A stretch of DNA of 64,000 bases from Weizmannia acidilactici (GTDB taxonomy: Bacteria > Bacillota > Bacilli > Bacillales > Bacillaceae_C), in NCBI RefSeq assembly GCF_008974185.1, contig NZ_BKZP01000003.1:62001-126000 (forward strand), in the 5' to 3' direction. Within the stretch, counting starts at the first letter, position 1, and each line of letters starts with the position of its first letter. The translations under genes and the position numbers were made by a program. Below the pieces are notes generated by a model, which worked only from the letters and a program-made list of their open reading frames with translations, was not told the origin of the DNA and ran no database searches. Below are positions 28,389-38,500 of this stretch, piece by piece.

Positions 28389-30371
28389 TCATCCTTCCGC
28401 TTTCAGTTCTAAAAGGGCATCACGGAGCTGCGCGGCCTGTTCGAAATCAAGCGCTTTTGCCGCTTCTTTCATTTTCGCTTCCAGTTCCGCAATCAGCCGC
28501 ATACGTTCTTCTTTCGTGAGCGGCTTCTTCTCTTCTTCCGTTTCATAAGCTGCTGGTTCCTCCGCCGCGTAAGTCGCATGGATCGCATTGCGGATGTCTT
28601 TTTGGATTGTTTTCGGAATAATGCCGTGCTTTTTGTTGTACGCTTCCTGCACGGCACGGCGCCGCTTCGTCTCATTGATCGCCTTTTCCATGGATTCTGT
28701 GATCGTATCGGCATACATAATTACCTGGCCGTTCGCATTCCGTGCGGCGCGGCCGATCGTCTGGATCAGTGAGCGTTCGGAACGTAAAAACCCTTCTTTA
28801 TCGGCGTCAAGAATCGCGACAAGCGACACTTCCGGGATGTCCAACCCTTCGCGCAGCAGGTTGATGCCGACAATTACATCGTATTTGCCGAGGCGGAGAT
28901 CGCGGATGATTTCAATCCGCTCGAGCGTCTTCACTTCAGAATGGAGATACTGGACTTTGATGCCCACTTCTTTTAAGTAGTCCGTTAAATCTTCCGCCAT
29001 TTTCTTCGTCAACGTTGTGACAAGCACGCGCTCATTTTTTGCAATCCTGTCCTGGATTTCCCCGAGCAGGTCGTCGATTTGCCCTTCGATCGGGCGCACG
29101 TCGATTTTCGGATCCAAAAGGCCTGTCGGGCGGATGATCTGTTCCACCATTTTCGGTGTATGCTCCAGTTCATACGGCCCCGGTGTTGCGGAAACGCAAA
29201 TCATCTGGGAAATATGTTGTTCAAATTCCTCGAACCGGAGCGGCCGGTTATCGAGCGCGGACGGCAGCCGGAAGCCGTGATCGACAAGGACCTGCTTACG
29301 TGCCCTATCCCCATTAAACATTCCCCTGATTTGTGGAAGCGTAACATGGGACTCATCAATGACGAGCAGAAAATCTTTTGGGAAGTAGTCCAGTAGCGTG
29401 TAAGGCGTCGAGCCGGGCGGGCGCAGCGCCAAATGGCGGGAATAATTTTCAATGCCTGAGCAGAAGCCCATTTCCCGCATCATTTCCAAATCATATCTGG
29501 TCCGCTGCTCAAGGCGCTGTGCTTCCAGAAGTTTTCCGTTGTCGCGGAGCTCTTTCAGCCTTTCTTCCAGTTCCGCTTCAATATTGCGTATCGCAATTTG
29601 CATCTTCTCATTGCGCGTGACGAAGTGGGAGGCAGGAAAAATGGCAACATGCTCCCGGTCCCCGATGATTTCACCCGTCAGTGCATCCACTTCACGGATC
29701 CGGTCAATCTCATCGCCAAAAAACTCGACGCGGATGCAATGTTCATCGCGGGAGGCCGGGAAGATTTCGACGACATCACCGCGCACCCGAAACGTCCCAC
29801 GCTGGAAGTCGATATCATTGCGGGCGTACTGGATATCGACAAGCCTTCGTAAAAGCTGGTTCCGCTCGATTTCCATTCCCGTCCTGAGGGAAACGACCAG
29901 TTCGCGGTATTCTTCCGGCGAACCCAAGCCGTAAATGCATGATACGCTTGCGATAATGATGACATCATTTCGTTCAAACAAGGCCGATGTTGCCGAGTGA
30001 CGCAGTTTGTCAATTTCATCATTGATACTCGCATCTTTTTCGATATACGTATCGGTTTGCGGCACATACGCTTCCGGCTGGTAATAGTCATAGTAACTGA
30101 CAAAGTACTCGACCGCGTTGTTCGGGAAAAACTCCTTAAACTCGCTGTACAGCTGCCCGGCCAATGTTTTGTTATGGGCGATAACGAGCGTCGGTTTATT
30201 GACTTCTTTGATCACATTGGAAATCGTAAACGTTTTGCCCGTACCAGTTGCCCCAAGCAAGGTCTGTACTTTTTTGCCTGCACGGACGCCTTCGACAAGC
30301 TGGCGGATCGCTTCCGGCTGGTCTCCCTGGGGCTGATATTTCGAAACAAGTTCAAAAGCACGCTGTTCCAT
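28389..30371 (-). CDS. uvrB: Excinuclease ABC subunit B
   Basis: A 660-residue helicase-fold protein that loads on damage and recruits UvrC. Walker A is [12 protein letters not shown], the beta-hairpin region [20 protein letters not shown] is intact, and helicase motifs include [25 protein letters not shown] and [11 protein letters not shown]-terminal UVR domain (about 625-660: [20 protein letters not shown]) contacts UvrA and UvrC. The ATG at 30371 has a GAGGAGG site at seven bases. Confidence 0.98.
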   Translation of the reverse strand: MEQRAFELVSKYQPQGDQPEAIRQLVEGVRAGKKVQTLLGATGTGKTFTISNVIKEVNKPTLVIAHNKTLAGQLYSEFKEFFPNNAVEYFVSYYDYYQPEAYVPQTDTYIEKDASINDEIDKLRHSATSALFERNDVIIIASVSCIYGLGSPEEYRELVVSLRTGMEIERNQLLRRLVDIQYARNDIDFQRGTFRVRGDVVEIFPASRDEHCIRVEFFGDEIDRIREVDALTGEIIGDREHVAIFPASHFVTRNEKMQIAIRNIEAELEERLKELRDNGKLLEAQRLEQRTRYDLEMMREMGFCSGIENYSRHLALRPPGSTPYTLLDYFPKDFLLVIDESHVTLPQIRGMFNGDRARKQVLVDHGFRLPSALDNRPLRFEEFEQHISQMICVSATPGPYELEHTPKMVEQIIRPTGLLDPKIDVRPIEGQIDDLLGEIQDRIAKNERVLVTTLTKKMAEDLTDYLKEVGIKVQYLHSEVKTLERIEIIRDLRLGKYDVIVGINLLREGLDIPEVSLVAILDADKEGFLRSERSLIQTIGRAARNANGQVIMYADTITESMEKAINETKRRRAVQEAYNKKHGIIPKTIQKDIRNAIHATYAAEEPAAYETEEEKKPLTKEERMRLIAELEAKMKEAAKALDFEQAAQLRDALLELKAEG

Positions 30372-30445
30372 TCATGTGCCTCCTCATTTACAATCGGCTT
30401 TTATTTCAAACCATTAAAGGTGGTGCATCGTCTTTCGGTCTTTTT

Positions 30446-30496
30446 ATTTTAACACATATCTACTTGCATCACCAACAAAAAGCGAACAAACTTTCC
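30446..30496 (-). promoter_or_regulatory. uvrBA promoter with degenerate LexA box
   Basis: On the minus strand TTGGTG (30470-30475) and TAAAAT (30446-30451) are 18 bp apart. Just upstream, 30496-30483 reads GGAAA-GTTT-GTTCG, which matches the Bacillus LexA (DinR) box CGAAC-N4-GTTCG perfectly in one half and in three of five bases in the other. SOS control of uvrBA is known in B. subtilis; this weaker box is a candidate only. Confidence 0.5.
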
Positions 30497-30545
30497 CTTT
30501 TCTTTCCATGCGAAAGAACGGTAAGGCCATTCCCCTACCGCATGA

Positions 30546-30791
30546 TTAGCTTTGCTTCCCCTTTTTCTTCTTTTCCCTCTGTATCATTGTATTAGCAAAA
30601 TAAAATCCGATTGTCAAAGAAGCTGCATCCATAATGTATACCGGCCATGTGCGCGTATACCCTTTGTAAACCGAAGCGACAATGAGCGCGACCGTCAGTA
30701 CTAAACCGATCAGCTGGTTGAATGTGACCCTCGTAAAAAAGATGACAAGAAAGCACGGAAAAAAAGCGGCCGCAAACAGTTGTATGATCAT
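30546..30791 (-). CDS. csbA: CsbA family small membrane protein
   Basis: An 81-residue protein with three hydrophobic segments, starting IIQLFAAAFFPCFLVIFFTR and ending in a basic tail (EKKKKGKQS). It matches CsbA of B. subtilis (FTRVTFN, KGYT), a sigma-B-controlled membrane protein of unknown role. The ATG at 30791 follows GGGGTG; upstream in-frame codons lack support. No convincing sigma-B promoter is visible here. It is upstream of uvrBA as in B. subtilis. Confidence 0.85.
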   Translation of the reverse strand: MIIQLFAAAFFPCFLVIFFTRVTFNQLIGLVLTVALIVASVYKGYTRTWPVYIMDAASLTIGFYFANTMIQREKKKKGKQS

Positions 30792-30861
30792 AATCACCCC
30801 ACTCCAAGCCAATTCTCCCCATTATCCTTATTGTTGAACAACAGGCTTGAAAATACAAGAA

Positions 30862-30907
30862 AAATCATTGAAAATGAATTATTTTTTGAATTCATTTTCA
30901 ATGATTT
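30862..30907 (-). other. Perfect 19-bp inverted repeat overlapping the end of the HD-domain gene
   Basis: Arms at 30862-30880 and 30889-30907 are exact complements around an 8-nt loop. The right arm encodes the last residues (IIENEF) and the loop region holds the stop codon (30879-30881 spans the junction). On the minus strand it is followed by TTCTTGTATTTT, so it may serve as a terminator. Confidence 0.7.
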
Positions 30908-31523
30908 CGTTCGTAATCACGCGCAGCTCGCTATGTTCAATAAAACGTTCCGAAAGCAGGTCAGGCAGGATGGAATCCAAAAAATATCGGACGGAAGCCA
31001 TTTCCGAAAACTGCAGGATCGTCCGCAATGATTCCTCGTAAATCTCCAAAAACAGTGGTTCCGGATTCCCTTTTTGGATTTCCCCAAAAGACTCGTAAAG
31101 CAGATCGACTTTATCCGCAACCGATAAAATTTTTCCTTCGAGCGTATCATCTTTGCTTTCTTTGAACAAATTCAAATAAATGGCCCGGTATTCTTCCGGG
31201 AACACGCCGTTAATGAAGTTCTTTGTCATTTCCTCTTCCACCTGGCTGAACAGCTGGTGAAGCTCTTTTGACGAGTATTTGACTGGCGTTTTGATATCGC
31301 CCGTAAACAGCTCCGGATAATCATGGTTGAGCGCCTTCTGGTAGAGCAGGCGCCAGTTGACTTCATTTCCAGCATGCTCTTCCACATGGCCGAAAAACTG
31401 GGCAATTTTGGCCACTTTAAATGAATGGCTGGCCACCGAGTGTTCCTGAAATTTAAACTTTCCCGGGCAGCGGTAAATTTTTTCCAAATCTGATAAGCTT
31501 TTAAAATATTGATGGACTCCCAT
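30879..31523 (-). CDS. HD-domain phosphohydrolase (YfbR-like)
   Basis: A 214-residue HD-superfamily protein. Metal-binding candidates are His in FQEHSVASHSFKVAKIAQFF, the HD pair in ALNHDYPELFTGDIKTP and Asp in VADKVDLLYESFGE. The arrangement resembles YfbR-type 5'-deoxynucleotidases and uncharacterised Bacillus relatives. The ATG at 31523 follows AAGGAGGG by about seven bases; ten upstream codons are rejected. The substrate is probably a nucleotide, by family inference only. Confidence 0.8.
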   Translation of the reverse strand: MGVHQYFKSLSDLEKIYRCPGKFKFQEHSVASHSFKVAKIAQFFGHVEEHAGNEVNWRLLYQKALNHDYPELFTGDIKTPVKYSSKELHQLFSQVEEEMTKNFINGVFPEEYRAIYLNLFKESKDDTLEGKILSVADKVDLLYESFGEIQKGNPEPLFLEIYEESLRTILQFSEMASVRYFLDSILPDLLSERFIEHSELRVITNEIIENEFKK

Positions 31524-31625
31524 CTTGCTCCCTCCTTGCTGTTTGTCCAACATTAACCGTAAAACTTCCCTTTTTGTATGCTATGCAAAACAAAAGGGAA
31601 CGGCTTTTGATATTCTCACTATTCT

Positions 31626-31664
31626 AAAAAAAAAATAAACCCAGCGTCAAGCAACTGGATTTAT
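31626..31664 (-). terminator. Terminator of the pst-phoU operon
   Basis: On the minus strand ATAAATCCAG / CTGGGTTTAT arms flank a 10-nt loop and are followed by nine T, 13 bp after the phoU stop codon. Confidence 0.88.
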
Positions 31665-31676
31665 CTTCTCACATGG

Positions 31677-32336
31677 TTATCGGTTTAAGTCGACGATCGT
31701 ACCGGTTTTTAAATAGACGATCCATTCGCATACATTTGTGACATAATCCCCGATCCGCTCGAGGTGCTGGAGAACGAGGATCATAAACGATGCGTGATGG
31801 ATATTTGCTTTATTTTGCTTCATATCTTCCATCAGCTCGTTAAAAATGATCCGGAAATCGCGGTCGATCTGATCGTCCTGTTTGGAAACTTCCACCGCTT
31901 TTTCTTCATTAAGGGTGATATAAGCACTCAAGCCTTCATGTACCATCTCTTTGACGGTTTCCGCCATTTCCGGGATCCGGGCAAATGGTTTTAAATAAAG
32001 GTCATTCTTTAATTCAATCGCAATTTTTGCGATGTTCACCGCATGGTCGCCCATCCGTTCCAAGTCGGTGACCACTTTCAGCATCGTGCCGATCCGCCGC
32101 AGATCCGTCCCGACCGGCTGCTGGGTAGCTATCAGTTCAAAACATTTCTTTTCGATATCAACTTCATATTGGTTGATCGCTTTGTCATTCTCTATGACCG
32201 ATTGTGCCAGGACGGTATCGTTTTCTGTAAAAGATTTTACGCTTTTATAGATGGCCTCTTCGACAAGCAGCCCCATTCTCAACAAGCTTTCGTGCAATTC
32301 CTGCAGGTTTTCTTCAAATAATTTCCGCGCCACCAT
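31677..32336 (-). CDS. phoU: Phosphate signalling protein PhoU
   Basis: A 219-residue all-helical protein made of two PhoU three-helix bundles. Each carries the metal-binding E/DxxxD-type signature (LERMGDHAVNIAKIA near 92 and LERIGDYVTNVCEWI near 190). PhoU links the Pst transporter to the PhoR kinase and restrains phosphate uptake. Classic B. subtilis lacks phoU in its pst operon, so its presence at the operon end is worth noting. It starts 15 bp after the last pstB. Confidence 0.97.
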   Translation of the reverse strand: MVARKLFEENLQELHESLLRMGLLVEEAIYKSVKSFTENDTVLAQSVIENDKAINQYEVDIEKKCFELIATQQPVGTDLRRIGTMLKVVTDLERMGDHAVNIAKIAIELKNDLYLKPFARIPEMAETVKEMVHEGLSAYITLNEEKAVEVSKQDDQIDRDFRIIFNELMEDMKQNKANIHHASFMILVLQHLERIGDYVTNVCEWIVYLKTGTIVDLNR

Positions 32337-32351
32337 TGTCCCGCCTTTCTA

Positions 32352-33137
32352 TTAACCGAAACGCCCTGAAATATAGTCTTCGGTTTGTTTCGATTTTGGA
32401 TTGGTAAACATTGTATTCGTTTCAGCATATTCCACGACCCTGCCGTTCAAAAAGAATGCCGTATGGCCAGAAACCCTTGCCGCCTGCTGCATGTTATGGG
32501 TGACGATCACAATCGTATAGTTGTTTTTCAATTCCAGGATCAGTTCTTCAATTTTTGCTGTTGAAATCGGATCAAGCGCCGACGCCGGTTCGTCCATTAA
32601 AATAATGCCCGGTTCGACCGCCAGCACCCTGGCAAGCACGAGTCTTTGCTGTTGGCCGCCGGAAAGCCCCATCGCTGACGTGTGGAGCCGGTCTTTTACT
32701 TCATCCCACAAAGCGGCCTGGCGCAAACATTTTTCAACAATGTCATCGAGCACACGCTTCTTTTTCACGCCATGGATGCGCGGGCCGTACGCGACATTAT
32801 CGTAAATGGACATTGGAAACGGGTTCGGACGCTGGAACACCATGCCGACATTTTTCCTCAAGCTTACTACATCCGTTTTCGGGGCATAAATATTCTCGCC
32901 GCCGATGAAAATATTCCCTTCTGCGCGAAATCCGGGGACCTGGTCGTTCATCCGGTTCAACGTGCGGAGAAACGTCGATTTTCCGCATCCGGACGGCCCG
33001 ATCAATGCCGTCACATGATTTTGTAAAATATCGAGATTGATATCATACAGTGCCTGAAAGTCCTTGTAAAAAACATTCACATGTTCGGCGCGGATCAGTG
33101 TTTTGTTTTCCGTTCTCTCTTCCGTCATTGTCGCCAT
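32352..33137 (-). CDS. pstB: Phosphate ABC transporter ATP-binding protein (second PstB)
   Basis: A 261-residue ABC ATPase with Walker [10 protein letters not shown], the PstB hallmark [20 protein letters not shown], signature [15 protein letters not shown], Walker [15 protein letters not shown] and H-loop [12 protein letters not shown]. It energises phosphate import through PstCA. The ATG at 33137 follows AAGGAG by eight bases; 37 upstream in-frame codons have no support. It is one of two tandem pstB genes, as in B. subtilis pstB1/pstB2. Confidence 0.95.
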   Translation of the reverse strand: MATMTEERTENKTLIRAEHVNVFYKDFQALYDINLDILQNHVTALIGPSGCGKSTFLRTLNRMNDQVPGFRAEGNIFIGGENIYAPKTDVVSLRKNVGMVFQRPNPFPMSIYDNVAYGPRIHGVKKKRVLDDIVEKCLRQAALWDEVKDRLHTSAMGLSGGQQQRLVLARVLAVEPGIILMDEPASALDPISTAKIEELILELKNNYTIVIVTHNMQQAARVSGHTAFFLNGRVVEYAETNTMFTNPKSKQTEDYISGRFG

Positions 33138-33165
33138 TTTGCCTTCTCCTTTTTGCTCCCAAAAT

Positions 33166-34011
33166 TTACCCAAAATTCCCGGATAAATAGTCCTCGGTTT
33201 GTTTTTTCTTCGGATTCGTAAACATTTGTGAAGTTTCCCCCGCTTCAATCAGTTCGCCCATGTAAAAGAAAGTGGTGATATCGGAAATGCGCGCCGCCTG
33301 CTGCATATTGTGGGTGACGATTGCAACGGTGTATTCTTTCTTCAGTTCCACGATCAACTCTTCGATTTTCCCTGTTGAGACCGGGTCTAATGCCGATGCC
33401 GGTTCGTCCAGCAGCAATACTTCCGGATTCATCGCAAGTGCCCTTGCAATGCAAAGCCGTTGCTGCTGGCCGCCTGATAAAGCAAGCGCGGACGTGTGCA
33501 GGCGGTCCTTTACTTCGTCCCATAAAGCCGCTTTCTTTAAGCTTTCCTCGACAATTTCTTCAAGCAGCGCTTTTTTGACGCCATGGTGTTTCGGGCCGAA
33601 AGCGACATTTTCAAAAATCGATTTGGCGAACGGATTCGGGCGCTGGAACACCATGCCGATATGTTTCCTGACTTCAAATACATCCACACCCGGGCGGTTC
33701 AGGTGCTCCCCTTTATAAAGGATATCTCCTTCGATCCGGCAGCCCGCCACTTCGTCATTCATCCGGTTCAGGCTCCTCAAATAAGTCGATTTTCCGCATC
33801 CGGACGGCCCGATCAATGCCGTTACCTGATGTTCCGGAAAAGCAAGGCTGACATTTTTAATCGCCGGTTTTTCCCCGTAATAGACATACAAATGTTTCGT
33901 TTCCAGCACGATTTTCTGCGCTTTTGGCTCTTGTTCCGGGGATTTGTTTACAGAAAGCGGGGCCGCCGGAATCACTGCTTGTTCTTTTCGGGCTAACATC
34001 GATACTACCAT
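33166..34011 (-). CDS. pstB: Phosphate ABC transporter ATP-binding protein (first PstB)
   Basis: A 281-residue PstB with a family-atypical N-terminal extension of about 25 polar residues before [18 protein letters not shown]. Walker [34 protein letters not shown], signature [15 protein letters not shown] and Walker [14 protein letters not shown] are intact. The ATG at 34011 follows AAGGAGG. It lies between pstA and the second pstB. The two copies are clearly diverged, so this is an old duplication rather than an assembly artefact. Confidence 0.95.
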   Translation of the reverse strand: MVVSMLARKEQAVIPAAPLSVNKSPEQEPKAQKIVLETKHLYVYYGEKPAIKNVSLAFPEHQVTALIGPSGCGKSTYLRSLNRMNDEVAGCRIEGDILYKGEHLNRPGVDVFEVRKHIGMVFQRPNPFAKSIFENVAFGPKHHGVKKALLEEIVEESLKKAALWDEVKDRLHTSALALSGGQQQRLCIARALAMNPEVLLLDEPASALDPVSTGKIEELIVELKKEYTVAIVTHNMQQAARISDITTFFYMGELIEAGETSQMFTNPKKKQTEDYLSGNFG

Positions 34012-34028
34012 TTTCGTTTCCTCCTTCA

Positions 34029-34913
34029 TTAATGCATCGTCATCCGGCGGTGGATCCATTTGCCGATGAACCGCGCGGAAAAGTTAAATACGAGAATGAA
34101 AAGGATCAATACCGCAGAAGCACCGCTCGAAACGGCTGCGGCATCCGGCATAATGCCTTCTCCGTTGATTTTCCAAATGTGGACGGCCAATGTTTCAGCC
34201 GGCCGGAACGGGTTTAATGGGGAAGTGACGTCGAACGGGTTCCAATTTGTGAAATCCAGATTCGGCGAGCTCATTCCCGCTGTGTAAATGAGGGCGGCCG
34301 CTTCTCCGAAAACACGGCCGGATGCCAAAATGATTCCTGTGATAATCCCCGGGAGCGCAGCCGGCAGCATCACCGATTTAATGGTTTCCCACCGCGATAC
34401 GCCGAGGGCAAGCCCTGCCTCACGCTGTGCCGGCGAAATACCGCGCAGCGAATCTTCCACAACACGCACCATCAGCGGCAAATTGAAAACCGAGAGTGCC
34501 AAAGCGCCGGACAGGATTGAAAACCCCCAGCCCATTGACAGGACAAAGAACAGGAAACCGAACAGCCCGACAACAATAGACGGAAGGGATGACAGCACTT
34601 CAATCGCGGTCCGGAGCAGGTCCGTGAGCCAGTTCTTTTTCGCATACTCGGCCATATAAATGCCTGCGCCAAGCGCGATCGGAATGCTGATTATCATTGT
34701 CAGCACTAATAGATAGAAGGAATTAAACAGCTGCGGCCCGATTCCTCCGCCTTTTGTAAAAGTTTGCGGCGAAGACGTGATAAAAGACCAACTAATATGC
34801 GGAACGCCACTCGCCAGAATATAACCGAGCAGCCCGACGAGGATGGCCACGATAAACAGCGCGATCAAATAGAGAACCGATGTTGCGATACGGTCTGCAA
34901 TTTTTGCTTTCAT
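34029..34913 (-). CDS. pstA: Phosphate ABC transporter permease PstA
   Basis: A 294-residue inner-membrane permease with six hydrophobic segments. The binding-protein-dependent transport signature [20 protein letters not shown] contacts PstB. It pairs with PstC as the phosphate channel. Two adjacent ATG codons exist; the one at 34913 has the better distance (seven bases) from AGGAGG at 34921-34926. It overlaps the pstC stop by one base, giving translational coupling. Confidence 0.95.
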   Translation of the reverse strand: MKAKIADRIATSVLYLIALFIVAILVGLLGYILASGVPHISWSFITSSPQTFTKGGGIGPQLFNSFYLLVLTMIISIPIALGAGIYMAEYAKKNWLTDLLRTAIEVLSSLPSIVVGLFGFLFFVLSMGWGFSILSGALALSVFNLPLMVRVVEDSLRGISPAQREAGLALGVSRWETIKSVMLPAALPGIITGIILASGRVFGEAAALIYTAGMSSPNLDFTNWNPFDVTSPLNPFRPAETLAVHIWKINGEGIMPDAAAVSSGASAVLILFILVFNFSARFIGKWIHRRMTMH

Positions 34914-35851
34914 CATACATTCCTCCTGCGGCCGATAAAGCGGACGATGATTATAAAGACGAGCGACATCAAGAGCAGGATGAGCGCCAGCGTCCAAAGC
35001 GCATTATTTTCGACGCTCCCCATGACGGTATTGCCCATGCCCATCGTTAAAATGCTGGTCAATGTCGATGCTGGCTCAAACAACGATTTTGGAATGACAG
35101 CCGAGTTGCCGATGACCATCTGGACGGCGAGCGCTTCGCCGAATGCACGCGCCATTCCGAAGATGACCGCCGTTAAAATGCCCGGGCGCGCCGTTCTCAG
35201 CACAACTTTATAGATCGTTTGCCAGCGCGTCGCCCCAAGCGCAAGCGATGCTTCCCGAAGCGAATCCGGCACCGCACGGATCGCATCCACCGACAAACTC
35301 ATCATCGTCGGCAAAATCATGATCGCAAGCACAACTGTTCCTGCAGCAATCCCAAAACCACTTCCCGATATATGTTCCCGGATGAACGGGACAACGGCGC
35401 TTAAACCGATGAACCCGTAAACGACCGAAGGAATCCCGACAAGCAATTCAATGACCGGCTGCAATATTTTCTGCCCGGCTTTCGCAGAGATTTCCGTCAT
35501 AAACATGGCTCCGCCGATCGCCAATGGCGCGCAAATGATGGCAGCCAAAAACGTGACCGCAAAGGAACCGAAAATCATCGGCAGGGCGCCGACCATCGGC
35601 TTCCCGGCCGCATTCGTTTTGCCCGGTTCCCAATCCTTGCCGGTAAAAAACTCCAGTACACTGGCATGGTTGACAAAGAAAGTGCTTAAACCTTTCGATG
35701 CAACAAAAACAAAAATCGATGCAGCGACAACCGCCATTAAGGCGATGCAGATAAACGTAATGATTTTGCCGCGCCGTTCTATTTTGATTTTCGAACGCGG
35801 TTTTGCTTTATGGGCGGCCTGCTCTGTCCACTTGAGTGCATTTTCGCTCAT
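34913..35851 (-). CDS. pstC: Phosphate ABC transporter permease PstC
   Basis: A 312-residue permease with six hydrophobic segments and a basic cytoplasmic N-terminus (KAKPRSKIKIERRGK). The EAA-type loop EASLALGATRWQTIYKVVLR is intact. PstC works with PstA, PstB and the lipoprotein PstS. It starts 118 bp after pstS, a gap that holds a GC-rich stretch without a clear terminator. Confidence 0.95.
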   Translation of the reverse strand: MSENALKWTEQAAHKAKPRSKIKIERRGKIITFICIALMAVVAASIFVFVASKGLSTFFVNHASVLEFFTGKDWEPGKTNAAGKPMVGALPMIFGSFAVTFLAAIICAPLAIGGAMFMTEISAKAGQKILQPVIELLVGIPSVVYGFIGLSAVVPFIREHISGSGFGIAAGTVVLAIMILPTMMSLSVDAIRAVPDSLREASLALGATRWQTIYKVVLRTARPGILTAVIFGMARAFGEALAVQMVIGNSAVIPKSLFEPASTLTSILTMGMGNTVMGSVENNALWTLALILLLMSLVFIIIVRFIGRRRNV

Positions 35852-35969
35852 GCTGTTTGTCCCCTTTCATTTCCGGCAGCTGGAAAACGGACAAAGCCGG
35901 CGGGTTCTACCGCCGTGCATGTCCCGCATGCCGGTTTGCTGCTCCGGCATCCATTTCCCATTGCGGATA

Positions 35970-36869
35970 TTATTTGTTTGTTACATTTCCTTTTGCATCA
36001 CGTTCCACTTTCATATCGGAAATGGACATATACCCGAGTTTCGGAACAAGGTTTTTCTGAACTTCATCCGAAAGCATGTAATCAATGAATTTTTTCGTTA
36101 ACCCTTTCGGTTCGCCGTTCGTATACATGTGTTCATAAGCCCAAATTTTCCATTTGTTTGTTTTGACGTTGTCTTCCGTCGGTTCAACCCCGTCCACTTT
36201 TAATGCCTGGACTTTATCGTTGATGTAAGAGAATGCGAGATAGCTGATGGCCCCAGGTGTTTCGCTGACGATTTTTTGAACTGTCCCGGAAGAATCCTGT
36301 TCCTGCGCTTTTACAGTCGTTGCGCCATCTAAAGCCCATTTTTCAAACTCTGTTCTTGTGCCGGAGCCTTCCGCACGGTTGATGATGACAATTTTCTGGT
36401 CTTTCCCGCCGACTTCTTTCCAGTTTGTAATTTTGCCGGTAAAGATGCCGATTAATTGCTGCTTCGTAATGTTTTTCACGCCGACGCCTTTATTCACAAC
36501 TGGCGCGAATCCGACTACAGCGACTTTGTGGTCAACGATTTTACTTGCATCAATGCCATCTTTTTCCTCTGCAAAAACATCGGAATTCCCGATTTGGACA
36601 GCACCTTCCACAACTTTGCTCAGCCCGGTACCACTGCCGCCGCCCTGTACGTTAATCGTCGCCCCGGCATTGTTATTCATGTATTGTGTCGCGGCTTCCT
36701 GCACGAGCGGCTGGAGCGCGGTCGATCCCACTGCAGTAATGCTTTCCTGCTTCGCGCTGCTGCTATTACTGCTGCCGGATTTCTGCGATCCGTTTGCGTT
36801 CCCGCATCCGGCCGCAATCACCGCGAAGATGGTTAATAAACTAAATAATGTTGCAAACTTTTTTCTCAT
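35970..36869 (-). CDS. pstS: Phosphate-binding lipoprotein PstS
   Basis: A 299-residue extracytoplasmic binding protein. The signal peptide ends in a lipobox VIAAGC with Cys22 as the lipidation site (Lgt is encoded in this window). The mature part begins with a Ser/Asn-rich linker, then SITAVGSTALQPLVQEAATQ, GGGSGTGLSKVVEG and NRAEGSGTRTEFEKWAL, the phosphate-binding loops of the family. It is the first gene of pstSCABB-phoU and follows a PHO box. Confidence 0.97.
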   Translation of the reverse strand: MRKKFATLFSLLTIFAVIAAGCGNANGSQKSGSSNSSSAKQESITAVGSTALQPLVQEAATQYMNNNAGATINVQGGGSGTGLSKVVEGAVQIGNSDVFAEEKDGIDASKIVDHKVAVVGFAPVVNKGVGVKNITKQQLIGIFTGKITNWKEVGGKDQKIVIINRAEGSGTRTEFEKWALDGATTVKAQEQDSSGTVQKIVSETPGAISYLAFSYINDKVQALKVDGVEPTEDNVKTNKWKIWAYEHMYTNGEPKGLTKKFIDYMLSDEVQKNLVPKLGYMSISDMKVERDAKGNVTNK

Positions 36870-36939
36870 TTCATTGCCCCCTGTGTTTTGTTTACTTGCT
36901 CCTTACACTATTAAAGATAATGGCCCGGTATTAAGCGGA

Positions 36940-36978
36940 TATGAATGAAATGTTAAGAGTTTGTAAAGATGATAGAAA
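36940..36978 (-). promoter_or_regulatory. PHO box (PhoP binding repeats) upstream of pstS
   Basis: On the minus strand 6-bp elements recur every 11 bp: TTTCTA, TTTACA, TTAACA and TTCATA (starting at plus positions 36973, 36962, 36951 and 36940). This fits the Bacillus PhoP consensus of TT(A/C/T)ACA direct repeats with 5-bp spacers. A -10-like CATTAT follows near 36919. phoP and phoR are encoded in the same window. Confidence 0.8.
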
Positions 36979-37093
36979 CGGGTGTAAGTTTTTAAAAGAT
37001 AAGCTGTCACATTTTGGGCAAATTTAATAAAAATAGAAGAACGCAGATTGATTTATAATAGAAGAAGAATTTATTTGAACGGAGGTATTGGAT

Positions 37094-38500
37094 TTGAAAT
37101 CAGTTGCCATTATCGGGGGCGGGATTACCGGGCTTACCGCATTGTACGAACTTCAAAAACAAATCAAGCGGGCCGGGGCGAAAGTTTCTTTAACATTGGT
37201 TGAAGAAAACCCGGAGCTTGGGGGGAAAATCCGGACGATCCGGCACGGGGAATTTACAATGGAAACTGGGGCCGACTCGATTGTTGCGCGGAAAAAAGGG
37301 GTGGCCGCCTTTTTAGACGAACTTGGGCTGCAAAACCGGATACGCCATAACGCTACCGGCATCTCGTACCTTTTCCGGGAAGACGGGCTGAAGCCGATCC
37401 CCGCTGAAACGGTGTTCGGCATCCCGGCAAGCCTTGACGCGCTTTTCCGCAGCGAACTCGTTTCTACGAAAGGAAAATTGGTTGCATTAAAAGACTTATT
37501 TACAAAAAATCAATCTTTCACAAAAGACAGTTCCGCCGGCGAGTTTTTGGAGGCTTTTTTTGGGAAGGAACTCGTGGAAAAGCAAATCGCACCGGTTTTG
37601 TCGGGCGTTTATTCGGGCAATTTGCATGAGCTGACTTTGGCGACGACGATGCCGTTTCTCGTTGAATATAAAAACCAATACGGCAGCATTATCAAAGGCT
37701 TGTCCGAACATAAGCAGGCCTTTTTGTCGCCGGAGCGGAAAAAATTCGTATCATTCGAAAACGGACTTTCTGAAATCATCGGCCGCTTGGAACAGAAATC
37801 GGACGGGGCGGAGATTTTAAAAGGGATAAAAGCCGTTGCACTTGAACGGCGCGAAAACGGGTATGTAGTTGCGTTATCGGACGGGCGGAAACTGGAAGCG
37901 GATGTCGTTGTATTGGCGCTGCCGCATGCCGCCGCGCAATTGCTACTCCGGAATGCTGCTTTAGATGAAGAATTTAACAAATTGAAGACAGCTTCGCTGA
38001 TTAGCGTCTATCTTGGGTTCAATGTGCCGGATGCGGTACTGCCAAATGACGGCACAGGCTTTATTGTTTCGGAAGACAGCGGTCTTATGTGTGATGCCTG
38101 CACATGGACAAGCCGGAAATGGCCGCACACTTCGAAAAACGGCCGCCTGCTTTTGCGCCTTTTTTACAAAAGTACGGATCCGGAATGGTTTGGGCGTCTG
38201 AATGCGATGGACAAAGACGCGCTCATTAAAACTGCCATGAAAGATGTTGAAAAAGCATTGGGCGTTACCGGTAAACCGGTGGCTGCGGAAGTGACAAAAT
38301 GGCAGAACAACATGCCGAAATACGATTTAAACCACCGTAAAACGATCGAAGCATTAACCGGAAAACTCGCCGAAAGCGATCCGAATGTGCTGCTGGCAGG
38401 CTGCTCCTATTACGGTGTCGGGATTGCCGACTGCATCATGAACGGGAAGAAAACAGCGGAAAAGGTGATAAGGAAATGTCTTTTTGAAGTGTTTAAATAG
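37094..38500 (+). CDS. hemY: Protoporphyrinogen/coproporphyrinogen oxidase, HemY (CgoX) family
   Basis: A 468-residue FAD enzyme. The N-terminus carries the dinucleotide fold VAIIGGGITGLTALYEL, then LVEENPELGGKIRTIR and GADSIVARK. The C-terminus has VLLAGCSYYGVGIADCIMNG, as in Gram-positive HemY, which oxidises coproporphyrinogen III to coproporphyrin III. The TTG at 37094 is chosen because GGAGG is eight bases upstream; the TTG at 37088 is only two bases away. The usual partners hemE and hemH are not adjacent, so this could be an extra copy. The last codons lie inside a 52-bp repeat unit. Confidence 0.88.
   Translation: MKSVAIIGGGITGLTALYELQKQIKRAGAKVSLTLVEENPELGGKIRTIRHGEFTMETGADSIVARKKGVAAFLDELGLQNRIRHNATGISYLFREDGLKPIPAETVFGIPASLDALFRSELVSTKGKLVALKDLFTKNQSFTKDSSAGEFLEAFFGKELVEKQIAPVLSGVYSGNLHELTLATTMPFLVEYKNQYGSIIKGLSEHKQAFLSPERKKFVSFENGLSEIIGRLEQKSDGAEILKGIKAVALERRENGYVVALSDGRKLEADVVVLALPHAAAQLLLRNAALDEEFNKLKTASLISVYLGFNVPDAVLPNDGTGFIVSEDSGLMCDACTWTSRKWPHTSKNGRLLLRLFYKSTDPEWFGRLNAMDKDALIKTAMKDVEKALGVTGKPVAAEVTKWQNNMPKYDLNHRKTIEALTGKLAESDPNVLLAGCSYYGVGIADCIMNGKKTAEKVIRKCLFEVFK

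Noticed and set aside
30792-30860. Sigma-B promoter upstream of csbA
   Set aside because: A GTTCAA-N13-GGGGAG stretch is present but the -10 differs too much from GGGTAT to support a call.
32352-34011. Two pstB genes as an assembly duplication
   Set aside because: The copies differ across their whole length and have different N-termini, as expected for old paralogues.
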